A DNA stretch of 64,000 nucleotides from Paratinospora sagittata. Lineage: Eukaryota; Streptophyta; Magnoliopsida; Ranunculales; Menispermaceae. Numbering within the stretch: the stretch's first letter is position 1; the number at the start of each line of letters is the position of its first letter. Of this stretch, positions 11,857-24,871 are shown piece by piece. A program made the translations under genes and the position numbers. The stretch is taken from the NCBI GenBank assembly GCA_035771175.1, contig CM069610.1, positions 25,324,501-25,388,500 of the forward strand, written 5' to 3'. The notes under the pieces were generated by a model that did not search any database, was not told where the DNA came from, and saw only the letters and a program-made list of their open reading frames with translations.

Positions 11857-13044
11857 TTGCAAGTTAGATTGAGCTTTCCAAAGAGTTTTTCAAGAGAAGA
11901 AAGTATTGATTCTTGCATTCGTCAAAACAAGCTTCGAATAGAATCAAAATTGCAATCTGTCTTGATGATAACGTCGTTGATCAGCAAGTCCTTCATTTTA
12001 TCCCTTTTGTGCTTAGATTTGCAGAGGCTATCCATTGTTTTAAGTTGTAACTATATATGAAGTGGTCTCGGTAAGATAACACAACAAAAAAGAACACATC
12101 AATTGTCTTGCATCAAGAACACATCAAACAATAGCTTTCGAAGTCTACAAAGATCAAACTAAAAGAACGAAGACAAATCTCATGCCTAAGTAAGGCATTT
12201 TGTTTGATCTTTGGTGTGTAGCGTAACCTCTCGATCAATCTCAGCACTAAAACTCTGAAATCTGCAAAGTCTTCAAAATCACTTCGATATAGTATTTCAT
12301 TTTGAAAAAATGTTTTTCGAAAGGTTTTAATCATAATTTCAATGAGTTTTGAATTATTTAAATGTTTTTAATCTTATACAATAAGTTTTGAGTTAATGGA
12401 ATGGTTCTTGAGTGTCAAAATATTATTTTTACAAAAATAAGGCTATCCAGCAATTTGCCAAGATTTTCCTGAAGGCACTAGCGTACTATCAGTGTTGACA
12501 GCACGCTGATAGGGTTCTATAACAAAACATTTGTTTTTCCGAAAAATTGTCTATACCGCGCTATCCCCTTTGATACTTCGCTATAAAGCTGTTGCCGTGA
12601 CCTTTCCATTTTTAGTAAAATGGGCAATAGCGCGATATAGGCCTCCATAACACGCTATCGGAAAGTCCGTAAAACTCGAGCTCTCTGGTTTGTGTATATC
12701 GATCTGCTATAGCCTGCTATCTGTCAATTGAGAACATGATACACAACCCAATAGCACGCTATCCACGTCTGTGAAAAAAATCTGATATTTCTAACGAGAA
12801 AAATGTGGGCACTTCTGCTTGCTCGATTTTTCTATTCCTTATACAATTTCTCCAGGTTGTCTTAATTGAAATATTCTCTACTAACACCTAGATGATTCCC
12901 ATTGTCTCGCACGCCCAAAACAACTTTAGATTAAACAATGTTTTGAATTCAGATCATTTTGTACTCTCTTGCCCTTTAACCCGCAACTTCTAATTTTATA
13001 AAACACTCATTCTCTGATTTTCAAAAATACAACACACACGATTT
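11857..13044. repeat. satellite unit 11
   Basis: GCATTCGTCAAAAC pairs it with unit 5. First unit with ACTATCAGTG instead of ACTATCCGTG, so it marks a subfamily boundary at about 12.48 kb. Its distal part also has ATCGATCTGCTATAGCC, seen again only beside the LTRs and in units 50-52. Minus frame intact (12113-12334). Confidence 0.95.
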
Positions 13045-14223
13045 TTGCAAGTTAGATTGAGCTTTCCAAAGAGTTTTTCAAGAGAAGAAAGTATTGATTC
13101 TTGCATTTGTCAAAACAAGCTTCGACTAGAATCAAAATTGCAATCTGTCTTGATGATAACGTCGTTGATCAGCAAGTCCTTCATTTTATCCCTTTTGTGC
13201 TTAGATTTGCAGAGGCTATCCATTGTTTTAAGTTGTAAGTATATATGAAGTGGTCTCGGTAAGATAACACAACAAAAAAGAACACATCAATTGTCTTGCA
13301 TCAAGAACACATCAAACAATAGCTTTCGAAGTCTACAAAGATCGAACGAAGACAAATCTCATGCCTAAGTAAGGCATTTTGTTTGATCTTTGGTGTGTAG
13401 GGTAACCTCTCGATCAATCTCAGCACTAAAACTCTGAAATCTGCAAAGTCTTCAAAATCACTTCGATATAGTATTTCATTTTGAAAAAATGTTTTCCGAA
13501 AGGTTTTAATCATAATTTCAATGAGTTTTGAATTATTTAAAAGTTTTTAATCTTATACAATATGTTTTGAGTTAATGGAATGGTTCTTGAGTGTCAAAAT
13601 ATTAATTTTACAAAAATAAGGCTATCCAGCAATTTGCCAAGATTTTCCTGAAGGCACTAGCGCACTATCAGTGTTGACAGCACGCTGATAGGGTTCTATA
13701 AAAAAACATTTGTTTTTCTGAAAAATTGTCTATACCGCGCTATCCCCTTTGATACTTCGCTATAAAGCTGTTGCCGTGACCTTTCCATTTTTAGTAAAAT
13801 GGGCAATAGCGCGATATAGGCCTCGATAACACGCTATCGGAAAGTCCGTAAAACTCGAGCTCTCGGGTTTGTGTATATCAATCTGCTATCGCCTGCTATC
13901 TGTCAATTGAGAACATGATACACAACCAAATAGCACGCTATCCACGTCTGTGAAAAAAATCTGATATTTCTAACGAGAAAAATGTGGGCACTTCTGCTTG
14001 CTCGATTTTTCTATTCCTTATACAATTTCTCCAGGTTGTCTTAATTGAAATATTCTCTACTAACACCTAGATGATTCCCATTGTCTCGCACGCCCAAAAC
14101 AACTTTAGATTAAACAATGTTTTCAATTCAAAATATTTTGTACTCTCTTGCCCTTTATCCCGCAACTTCTAATTTTATAAAACACTCATTCTCTGATTTT
14201 CAAAAATACAACACACACGATTT
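13045..14223. repeat. satellite unit 12
   Basis: First unit with the 9-base deletion of AAGCTAAAA (after 13343), in frame for the minus-strand frame (13301-13513, 70 codons). Confidence 0.95.
13666..13690. repeat. hairpin TATCAGTGT...CTGATA (unit 12 example)
   Basis: TATCAGTGT can pair with ACGCTGATA (nine pairs including one G-T) around a 7-base loop. Units 1-10 have TATCCG here, which mismatches one stem pair. Units from 11 on have the better-paired TATCAG, with an exception at unit 46 (TATCTG). Confidence 0.55.
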
Positions 14224-15399
14224 TTGCAAGTTAGATTGAGCTTTCCAAAGAGTTTTTCAAGAGAAGAAAGTATTGATTCTTGCATTTGTGAAAACAAGCT
14301 TCGAATAGAATCAAAATTGCAATCTGTCTTGATGATAACGTCGTTGATCAGCAAGTCCTTCATTTTATCCCTTTTGTGCTTAGATTTGCAGAGGCTATCC
14401 ATTGTTTTACGTTGTAAGTATATATGAAGTGGTCTCGGTAAGATAACACAACAAAAAAGAACACATCAATTGTCTTGCATCAAGAACACATCAAACAATA
14501 GCTTTCGAAGTCTACAAAGATCGAACGAAGACAAATCTCATGCCTAAGTAAGGCATTTTGTTTGATCTTTGGTGTGTCCCACCTCTCGATCAATCTCAGC
14601 ACTAAAACTCTGAAATCTGCAAAGTCTTCAAAATCACTTCGATATAGTATTTCATTTTGAAAAAATGTTTTTCGAAAGGTTTTAATCATAATTTCAATGA
14701 GTTTTGAATTATTTAAAAGTTTTTAATCTTATACAATATGTTTTGAGTTAATGGAATGGTTCTTGAGTGTCAAAATATTATTTTTACAAAAATAAGGCTA
14801 TCCAGCAATTTGCCAAGATTTTCCTGAAGGCACTAGCGCACTATCAGTGTTGACAGCACGCTGATAGGGTTCTATAACAAAACATTTGTTTTTCTGAAAA
14901 ATTGTCTATACCGCGCTATCCCCTTTGCTACTTCGCTATAAAGCTGTTGCCGTGACCTTTCCATTTTTAGTAAAATGGGCAATAGCGCGATATAGGCCTC
15001 GATAACACGCTATCGGAAAGTCCGTAAAACTCGAGCTCTCGGGTTTGTGTATATCAATATGCTATCGCCTGCTATCTGTCAATTGAGAACATGATACACA
15101 ACCCAATAGCACGCTATCCACGTCTGTGAAAAAAATCTGATATTTCTAACGAGAAAAATGTGGGCACTTCTGCTTGCTCGATTTTTCTATTCCTTATACA
15201 ATTTCTCCAGGTTGTCTTAATTGAAATATTCTCTACTAACACCTAGATGATTCCCATTGTCTCGCACGCCCAAAACAACTTTAGATTAAACAATGTTTTC
15301 AATTCATATAATTTTGTACTCTCTTGCCCTTTAACCCGCAACTTCTAATTTTATAAAACACTCATTCTCTGATTTTCAAAAATACAACACACACGATTT
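14224..15399. repeat. satellite unit 13
   Basis: Has the 9-base deletion plus AGGGTA replaced by CCC at 14578 (net -3). The minus frame stays open at 69 codons (14480-14689). GTGAAAAC near 14288 removes a stop seen in other units and opens a chance 75-codon frame. Confidence 0.95.
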
Positions 15400-16586
15400 T
15401 TGCAAGTTAGATTGAGCTTTCCAAAGAGTTTTTCAAGAGAAGAAAGTATTGATTCTTGCATTTGTCAAAACAAGCTTCGAATAGAATCAAAATTGCAATC
15501 TGTCTTGATGATAACGTCGTTGATCAGCAAGTCCTTCATTTTATCCCTTTTGTGCTTAGATTTGCAGAGGCTATCCATTGTTTTAAGTTGTAAGTATATA
15601 TGAAGTGGTCTCGGTAAGATAACACAACAAAAAGAACACATCAATTGTCTTGCATCAAGAACACATCAAACAATAGCTTTCGAAGTCTACAAAGATCAAG
15701 CTAAAAGAACGAAGACATATCTCATGCCTAAGTAAGGCATTTTGTTTGATCTTTGGTGTGTAGGGTAACCTCTGGATCAATCTCAGCATTAAAACTCTGA
15801 AATCTGCAAAGTCTTCAAAATCACTTCGATATAGTATTTCATTTTGAAAAAATGTTTTCCGAAAGGTTTTAATCATAATTTCAATGAGTTTTGAATTATT
15901 TAAAAGTTTTTAATCTTATACAATATGTTTTGAGTTAATGGAATGGTTCTTGAGTGTCAAAATATTATTTTTACAAAAATAAGGCTATCCAGCAATTTGC
16001 CAAGATTTTCCTGAAGGCACTAGCGCACTATCAGTGTTGACAGCACGCTGATAGGGTTCTATAACAAAACATTTGTTATTCTGAAAAATTGTCTATACCA
16101 CGCTATCCCCTTTGCTACTTCGCTATAAAGCTGTTGCCGTGACCTTTGCATTTTTAGTAAAATGGGCAATAGCGCGATATAGGCCTCGATAACACGCTAT
16201 CGGAAAGTCCGTAAAACTCGAGCTCTCGGGTTTGTGTATACCAATCTGCTATCGCCTGCTATCTGTCAATTGAGAACATGATACACAACCCAATAGCACG
16301 CTATCCACGTCTGTGAAAAAAATCTGATATTTCTAACGAGAAAAATGTGGGCACTTCTGCTTGCTCGATTTTTCTATTCCTTATACAATTTCTCCAAGTT
16401 GTCTTAATTGAGATATTCTCTACTAACACCTAGATGATTCCCATTGTCTCGCACGTCAAAAACAACTTTAGATTAAACAATGTTTTCAATTCAAATAATT
16501 TTGTACTCTCTTGCCCTTTAACCCGCAACTTCTAATTTTATAAAACACTCATTCTCTGATTTTCAAAAATACAACACACACGATTT
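15400..16586. repeat. satellite unit 14
   Basis: First half of a dimer copied directly downstream. Markers CTCTGGATCAAT, CAGCATTAAAAC, CTTTGCTACTTCG, TTTGCATTTTT, TATACCAATC and CACGTCAAAAAC recur in unit 16. Minus frame 15655-15876. Confidence 0.95.
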
Positions 16587-17765
16587 TTGCAAGTTAGATT
16601 GAGCTTTCCAAAGAGTTTTCCAAGAGAAGAAAGTATTGATTCTTGCATTTGTCAAAACAAGCTTCGAATAGAATCAAAATTGCAATCTGTCTTGATGATA
16701 ACGTCGTTGATCAGGAAGTCCTTCATTTTATCCCTTTTGTGCTTAGATTTGCAGAGGCTATCCATTGTTTTAAGTTGTAAGTATATATGAAGTGGTCTCG
16801 GTAAGATAACACAACAAAAAAGAACACATCAATTGTCTTGCATCAAGAACACATCAAACAATAGCTTTCGAAGTCTACAAAGATCGAACGAAGACAAATC
16901 TCATGCCTAAGTAAGGCATTTTGTTTGATCTTTGGTGTGTAGGGTAACCTCTCGATCAATCTCAGCACTAAAACTCTGAAATCTGCAAAGTCTTCAAAAT
17001 CACTTCGATATAGTATTTCATTTTGAAAAAATGTTTTCCGAAAGGTTTTAATCATAATTTCAATGAGTTTTGAATTATTTAAAAGTTTTTAATCTTATAC
17101 AATATGTTTTGAGTTAATGGAATGGTTCTTGAGTGTCAAAATATTATTTTTACAAAAATAAGGCTATCCAGCAATTTGCCAAGATTTTCCTGAAGGCACT
17201 AGCGCACTATCAGTGTTGACAGCACGCTGATAGGGTTCTATAACAAAACATTTGTTTTTCTGAAAAATTGTCTATACCGCGCTATCCCCTTTGATACTTC
17301 GCTATAAAGCTGTTGCCGTGACCTTTCCATTTTTAGTAAAATGGGCAATAGCGCGATATAGGCCTCGATAACACGCTATCGGAAAGTCCGTAAAACTCGA
17401 GCTCTCGGGTTTGTGTATATCAATCTGCTATCGCCTGCTATCTGTCAATTGAGAACATGATACACAACCCAATAGCACGCTATCCACGTCTGTGAAAAAA
17501 ATCTGATATTTCTAACGAGAAAAATGTGGGCACTTCTGCTTGCTCGATTTTTCTATTCCTTATACAATTTCTCCAGGTTGTCTTAATTGAAATATTCTCT
17601 ACTAACACCTAGATGATTCCCATTGTCTCGCACGCCCAAAACAACTTTAGATTAAACAATGTTTTCAATTCATATAATTTTGTACTCTCTTGCCCTTTAA
17701 CCCGCAACTTCTAATTTTATAAAACACTCATTCTCTGATTTTCAAAAATACAACACACACGATTT
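16587..17765. repeat. satellite unit 15
   Basis: Second half of the dimer. TTTTCCAAGAG and ATCAGGAAGTCC recur in unit 17. Has the 9-base deletion. Minus frame 16843-17055. Confidence 0.95.
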
Positions 17766-18952
17766 TTGCAAGTTAGATTGAGCTTTCCAAAGAGTTTTTC
17801 AAGAGAAGAAAGTATTGATTCTTGCATTTGTCAAAACAAGCTTCGAATAGAATCAAAATTGCAATCTGTCTTGATGATAACGTCGTTGATCAGCAAGTCC
17901 TTCATTTTATCCCTTTTGTGCTTAGATTTGCAGAGGCTATCCATTGTTTTAAGTTGTAAGTATATATGAAGTGGTCTCGGTAAGATAACACAACAAAAAG
18001 AACACATCAATTGTCTTGCATCAAGAACACATCAAACAATAGCTTTCGAAGTCTACAAAGATCAAGCTAAAAGAACGAAGACATATCTCATGCCTAAGTA
18101 AGGCATTTTGTTTGATCTTTGGTGTGTAGGGTAACCTCTGGATCAATCTCAGCATTAAAACTCTGAAATCTGCAAAGTCTTCAAATTCACTTCGATATAG
18201 TATTTCATTTTGAAAAAATGTTTTCCGAAAGGTTTTAATCATAATTTCAATGAGTTTTGAATTATTTAAAAGTTTTTAATCTTATACAATATGTTTTGAG
18301 TTAATGGAATGGTTCTTGAGTGTCAAAATATTATTTTTACAAAAATAAGGCTATCCAGCAATTTGCCAAGATTTTCCTGAAGGCACTAGCGCACTATCAG
18401 TGTTGACAGCACGCTGATAGGGTTCTATAACAAAACATTTGTTATTCTGAAAAATTGTCTATACCGCGCTATCCCCTTTGCTACTTCGCTATAAAGCTGT
18501 TGCCGTGACCTTTGCATTTTTAGTAAAATGGGCAATAGCGCGATATAGGCCTCGATAACACGCTATCGGAAAGTCCGTAAAACTCGAGCTCTCGGGTTTG
18601 TGTATACCAATCTGCTATCGCCTGCTATCTGTCAATTGAGAACATGATACACAACCCAATGGCACGCTATCCACGTCTGTGAAAAAAATCTGATATTTCT
18701 AACGAGAAAAATGTGGGCACTTCTGCTTGCTCGATTTTTCTATTCCTTATACAATTTCTCCAAGTTGTCTTAATTGACATATTCTCTACTAACACCTAGA
18801 TGATTCCCATTGTCTCGCACGTCAAAAACAACTTTAGATTAAACAATGTTTTCAATTCAAATAATTTTGTACTCTCTTGCCCTTTAACCCGCAACTTCTA
18901 ATTTTATAAAACACTCATTCTCTGATTTTCAAAAATACAACACACACGATTT
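17766..18952. repeat. satellite unit 16
   Basis: Copy of unit 14 at +2,366 bases with a few new changes (TTCAAATTCAC near 18180, AATGGCACGC near 18658). Minus frame 18021-18242. Confidence 0.95.
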
Positions 18953-20131
18953 TTGCAAGTTAGATTGAGCTTTCCAAAGAGTTTTCCAAGAGAAGAAAGT
19001 ATTGATTCTTGCATTTGTCATAACAAGCTTCGAATAGAATCAAAATTGCAATCTGTCTTGATGATAACGTCGTTGATCAGGAAGTCCTTCATTTTATCCC
19101 TTTTGTGCTTAGATTTGCAGAGGCTATCCATTGTTTTAAGTTGTAAGTATATATGAAGTGGTCTCGGTAAGATAACACAACAAAAAAGAACACATCAATT
19201 GTCTTGCATCAAGAACACATCAAACAATAGCTTTCGAAGTCTACAAAGATCGAACGAAGACAAATCTCATGCCTAAGTAAGGCATTTTGTTTGATCTTTG
19301 GTGTGTAGGGTAACCTCTCGATCAATCTCAGCACTAAAACTCTGAAATCTGCAAAGTCTTCAAAATCACTTCGATATAGTATTTCATTTTGAAAAAATGT
19401 TTTCCGAAAGGTTTTAATCATAATTTCAATGAGTTTTGAATTATTTAAAAGTTTTTAATCTTATACAATATGTTTTGAGTTAATGGAATGGTTCTTGAGT
19501 GTCAAAATATTATTTTTACAAAAATAAGGCTATCCAGCAATTTGCCAAGATTTTCCTGAAGGCACTAGCGCACTATCAGTGTTGACAGCACGCTGATAGG
19601 GTTCTATAACAAAACATTTGTTTTTCTGAAAAATTGTCTATACCGCGCTATCCCCTTTGATACTTCGCTATAAAGCTGTTGCCGTGACCTTTCCATTTTT
19701 AGTAAAATGGGCAATAGCGCGATATAGGCCTCGATAACACGCTATCAGAAAGTCCGTAAAACTCGAGCTCTCGGGTTTGTGTATATCAATCTGCTATCGC
19801 CTGCTATCTGTCAATTGAGAACATGATTCACAACCCAATAGCACGCTATCCACGTCTGTGAAAAAAATCTGATATTTCTAACGAGAAAAATGTGGGCACT
19901 TCTGCTTGCTCGATTTTTCTATTCCTTATACAATTTCTCCAGGTTGTCTTAATTGAAATATTCTCTACTAACACCTAGATGATTCCCATTGTCTCGCACG
20001 CCCAAAACAACTTTAGATTAAACAATTTTTTCAATTCAAATAATTTTGCACTCTCTTGCCCTTTAACCCGCAACTTCTAATTTTATAAAACACTCATTCT
20101 CTGATTTTCAAAAATACAACACACACGATTT
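18953..20131. repeat. satellite unit 17
   Basis: Copy of unit 15 at +2,366 bases, with GTCATAACAAG near 19017 as a later change. 9-base deletion present. Minus frame 19209-19421. Confidence 0.95.
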
Positions 20132-21310
20132 TTGCAAGTTAGATTGAGCTTTCCAAAGAGTTTTTCAAGAGAAGAAAGTATTGATTCTTGCATTTGTCAA
20201 AACAAGCTTCGAATAGAATCAAAATTGCAATCTGTCTTGATGATAACGTCGTTGATCAGCAAGTCCTTCATTTTATCCCTTTTGTGCTTAGATTTGCAGA
20301 GGTTATCCATTGTTTTAAGTTGTAAGTATATATGAAGTGGTCTCGGTAAGATAACACAACAAAAAAGAACACATCAATTGTCTTGCATCAAGAACACATC
20401 AAACAATAGCTTTCGAAGTCTACAAAGATCGAACGAAGACAAATCTCATGCCTAAGTAAGGCATTTTGTTTGATCTTTGGTGTGTAGGGTAACCACTCGA
20501 TCAATCTCAGCACTAAAACTCTGAAATCTGCAAAGTCTTCAAAATCACTTCGATATAGTATTTCATTTTGAAAAAATGTTTTCCGAAAGGTTTTAATCAT
20601 AATTTCAATGAGTTTTGAATTATTTAAAAGTTTTTAATCTTATACAATATGTTTTGAGTTAATGGAATGGTTCTTGAGTGTCAAAATATTATTTTTACAA
20701 AAATAAGGCTGTCCAGCAATTTGCCAATATTTTCCTGAAGGCACTAGCGCACTATCAGTGTTGACAGCACGCTGATAGGGTTCTATAACAAAACATTTGT
20801 TATTCTGAAAAAGTGTTTATACCGCGCTATCCCCTTTGATACTTCGCTACAAAGCTGTTGCCGTGACCTTTCCATTTTTAGTAAAATGGGCAATAGCGCG
20901 ATATAGGCCTCGATAACACGCTATCGGAAAGTCCGTAAAACTCGAGCTCTCGGGTTTGTGTATATCAATCTGCTATCGCCTGCTATCTGTCAATTGAGAA
21001 CATGATACACAACCCAATAGCACGCTATCCACGTCTGTGAAAAAAATCTGATATTTCTAACGAGAAAAATGTGGGCACTTCTGCTTGCTCGATTTTTCTA
21101 TTCCTTATACAATTTCTCCAGGTTGTCTTAATTGAAATATTCTCTACTAACACCTAGATGATTCCCATTGTCTCGCACGCCCAAAACAACTTTAGATTAA
21201 ACAATGTTTTCAATTCAAATAATTTTGTACTCTCTTGCCCTTTAACCCGCAACTTCTAATTTTATAAAACACTCATTCTCTGATTTTCAAAAATACAACA
21301 CACACGATTT
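20132..21310. repeat. satellite unit 18
   Basis: 9-base deletion. Private GGCTGTCCAGC, GCCAATATTTTCC and CGCTACAAAGC in the GCTATC-rich zone. Minus frame 20388-20600. Confidence 0.95.
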
Positions 21311-22497
21311 TTGCAAGTTAGATTGAGCTTTCCAAAGAGTTTTTCAAGAGAAGAAAGTATTGTTTCTTGCATTTGTCAAAACAAGCTTCGAATAGAATCA
21401 AAATTGCAATCTGTCTTGATGATAACGTCGTTGATCAGCAAGTCCTTCATTTTATCCCTTTTGTGCTTAGATTTGCAGAGGCTATCCATTGTTTTAAGTT
21501 GTAAGTATATATGAAGTGGTCTCGGTAAGATAACACAACAAAAAGAACACATCAATTGTCTTGCATCAAGAACACATCAAACAATAGCTTTCGATGTCTA
21601 CAAAGATCAAGCTAAAAGAACGAACACATATCTCATGCCTAAGTAAGGCATTTTGTTTGATCTTTGGTGTGTAGGGTAACCTCTCGATCAATCTTAGCAC
21701 TAAAACTCTGAAATCTGCAAAGTCTTCAAAATCACTTCGATATAGTATTTCATTTTGAAAAAATGTTTTCCGAAAGGTTTTAATCATAATTTCAATGAGT
21801 TTTGAATTATTTAAAAGTTTTTAATCTTATACAATATGTTTTGAGTTAATGGAATGGTTCTTGAGTGTCAAAATATTATTTTTACAAAAATAAGGCTATC
21901 CAGCAATTGGCCAAGATTTTCCTGAAGGCACTAGCGCACTATCAGTGTTGACAGCACGCTGATAGGGTTCTATAACAAAACATTTGTTATTCTGAAAAAT
22001 TGTCTATACCGCGCTATCCCTTTTGATACTTCGCTATAAAGCTGTTGCCGTGACCTTTCCATTTTTAGTAAAATGGGCAATAACGCGATATAGGCCTCGA
22101 TAACACGCTATCGGAAAGTCCGTAAAACTCGAGCTCTCGGGTTTGTGTATATCAATCTGCTATCGCCTGCTATCTGTCAATTGAGAACATGATACACAAC
22201 CCAATAGCACGCTATCCACGTCTGTGAAAAAAATCTGATATTTTTAACGAGAAAAATGTGGGCACTTCTGCTTGCTCGATTTTTCTATTCCTTATACAAT
22301 TTCTCCAGGTTGTCTTAATTGAAATATTCTCTACTAACACCTAGATGATTCCCATTGTCTCGCACGCCCAAAACAACTTTAGATTAAACAATGTTTTCAA
22401 TTCAAATAATTTTGTACTCTCTTGCCCTTTAACCCGCAACTTCTAATTTTATAAAACACTCATTCTCTGATTTTCAAAAATACAACACACACGATTT
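21311..22497. repeat. satellite unit 19
   Basis: Markers TCGATGTCTAC, GAACACATATCTC, CAATCTTAGCAC, CAATTGGCCAAG, CCCTTTTGATAC and CAATAACGCG recur in unit 22 at +3,561. Minus frame 21566-21787. Confidence 0.95.
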
Positions 22498-23684
22498 TTG
22501 CAAGTTAGATTGAGCTTTCCAAAGAGTTTTTCAAGAGAAGAAAGTATTGATTCTTGCATTTGTCAAAACAAGCTTCGAATAGAATCAAAATTGCAATCTG
22601 TCTTGATGATAACGTCGTTGATCAGCAAGTCCTTCATTTTATCCCTTTTGTGCTTAGATTTGCAGAGGCTATCCATTGTTTTAAGTTGTAAGTATATATG
22701 AAGTGGTCTCGGTAAGATAACACAACAAAAAGAACACATCAATTGTCTTGCATCAAGAACACATCAAACAATAGCTTTCGAAGTCTACAAAGATCAAGCT
22801 AAAAGAACGAAGACATATCTCATGCCTAAGTAAGGCATTTTGTTTGATCTTTGGTGTGTAGGGTAACCTCTCGATCAATCTCAGCACTAAAACTCTGAAA
22901 TCTGCAAAGTCTTCAAAATCACTTCGATATAGTATTTCATTTTGAAAAAATGTTTTCCGAAAGGTTTTAATCATAATTTCAATGAGTTTTGAATTATTTA
23001 AAAGTTTTTAATCTTATACAATATGTTTTGAGTTAATGGAATGGTTCTTGAGTGTCAAAATATTATTTTTACAAAAATAAGGCTATCCAGCAATTTGCCA
23101 AGATTTTCCTGGAGGCACTAGCGCACTATCAGTGTTGACAGCACGCTGATAGGGTTCTATAACAAAACATTTGTTATTCTGAAAAATTGTCTATACCGCG
23201 CTATCCCCTTTGATACTTCGCTATAAAGCTGTTGCCGTGACCTTTCCATTTTTAGTAAAATGGGCAATAACGCGATATAGGCCTTGATAACACGCTATTG
23301 GAAAGTCCGTAAAACTCGAGCTCTCGGGTTTGTGTATATCAATCTGCTATCACCTGCTATCTGTCAATTGAGAACATGATACACAACCCAATAGCACGCT
23401 ATCCACGTCTGTGAAAAAAATCTGATATTTCTAACGAGAAAAATGTGGGCACTTCTGCTTGCTCGATTTTTCTATTCCTTATACAATTTCTCCAGGTTGT
23501 CTTAATTGAAATATTCTCTACTAACACCTAGATGATTCCCATTGTCTCGCACGCCCAAAACAACTTTAGATTAAACAATGTTTTCAATTCATATAATTTT
23601 GTACTCTCTTGCCCTTTAACCCGCAACTTCTAATTTTATAAAACACTCATTCTCTGATTTTCAAAAATACAACACACACGATTT
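22498..23684. repeat. satellite unit 20
   Basis: GGCCTTGATAACACGC, GCTATTGGAAAG and GCTATCACCTGC recur in unit 23. Minus frame 22753-22974. Confidence 0.95.
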
Positions 23685-24871
23685 TTGCAAGTTAGATTGA
23701 GCTTTCCAAAGAGTTTTTCAAGAGAAGAAAGTATTGATTCTTGCATTTGTCAAAACAAGCTTCGAATAGAATCAAAATTGCAATCTGTCTTGATGATAAC
23801 GTCGTTGATCAGCAAGTCCTTCATTTTATCCCTTTTGTGCTTAGATTTGCAGAGGCTATCCATTGTTTTAAGTTGTAAGTATATATGAAGTGGTCTCGGT
23901 AAGATAACACAACAAAAAGAACACATCAATTGTCTTGCATCAAGAACACATCAAACAATAGCTTTCGAAGTCTACAAAGATCAAGCTAAAAGAACGAAGA
24001 CAAATCTCATGCCTAAGTAAGGCATTTTGTTTGATCTTTGGTGTGTAGGGTAACCTCTCGATCAATCTCAGCACTAAAACTCTGAAATCTGCAAAGTCTT
24101 CAAAATCACTTCGATATAGTATTTCATTTTGAAAAAATGTTTTCCGAAAGGTTTTAATCATAATTTCAATGAGTTTTGAATTATTTAAAAGTTTTTAATC
24201 TTATACAATATGTTTTGAGTTAATGGAATGGTTCTTGAGCGTCAAAATATTATTTTTACAAAAATAAGGCTATCCAGCAATTTGCAAAGATTTTCCTGAA
24301 GGCACTAGCACACTATCAGTGTTGACAGCACGCTGATAGGGTTCTATAACAAAACATTTGTTATTCTGAAAAATTGCCTATACCGCGCTATCCCCTTTGA
24401 TACTTCGCTATAAAGCTGTTGCCGTGACCTTTCCATTTTTAGTAAAATGGGCAATAGCGCGATATAGGCCTCGATAACACGCTATCGGAAAGTCCGTAAA
24501 ACTCGAGCTCTTGGGTTTGTGTATATCAATCTGCTATCGCCTGCTATCTGTCAATTGAGAACATGATACACAACCCAATAGCACGCTATCCACGTCTGTG
24601 AAAAAAATCTGATATTTCTAACGAGAAAAATGTGGGCACTTCTGCTTGCTCGATTTTTCTATTCCTTATACAATTTCTCCAGGTTGTCTTAATTGAAATA
24701 TTCTCTACTAATACCTAGATGATTCCCATTGTCTCGCACGCCCAAAACAACTTTAGATTAAACAATGTTTTCAATTCAAATAATTTTGTACTCTCTTGCC
24801 CTTTAACCCGCAACTTCTAATTTTATAAAACACTCATTCTCTGATTTTCAAAAATACAACACACACGATTT
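23685..24871. repeat. satellite unit 21
   Basis: TTGCAAAGATTTTCC, ACTAGCACACTATC and GAGCTCTTGGG recur in unit 23. CTAATACCTAG near 24709 recurs in unit 24. Minus frame 23940-24161. Confidence 0.95.

Larger units (their letters stand above)
15400..20131. repeat. tandem duplication of a two-unit block, 2,366-bp period
   Basis: Units 14-15 and 16-17 match pairwise by private markers (CTCTGGATCAAT and TATACCAATC in 14/16; ATCAGGAAGTCC in 15/17) at exactly 2,366 bases. Few differences separate the copies, so it is among the most recent events in the array. Confidence 0.85.

Noticed and set aside
14175..14402. 75-codon minus-strand frame in unit 13
   Set aside because: It exists only because one C-to-G change removed a stop that other units have; no homology recognised.
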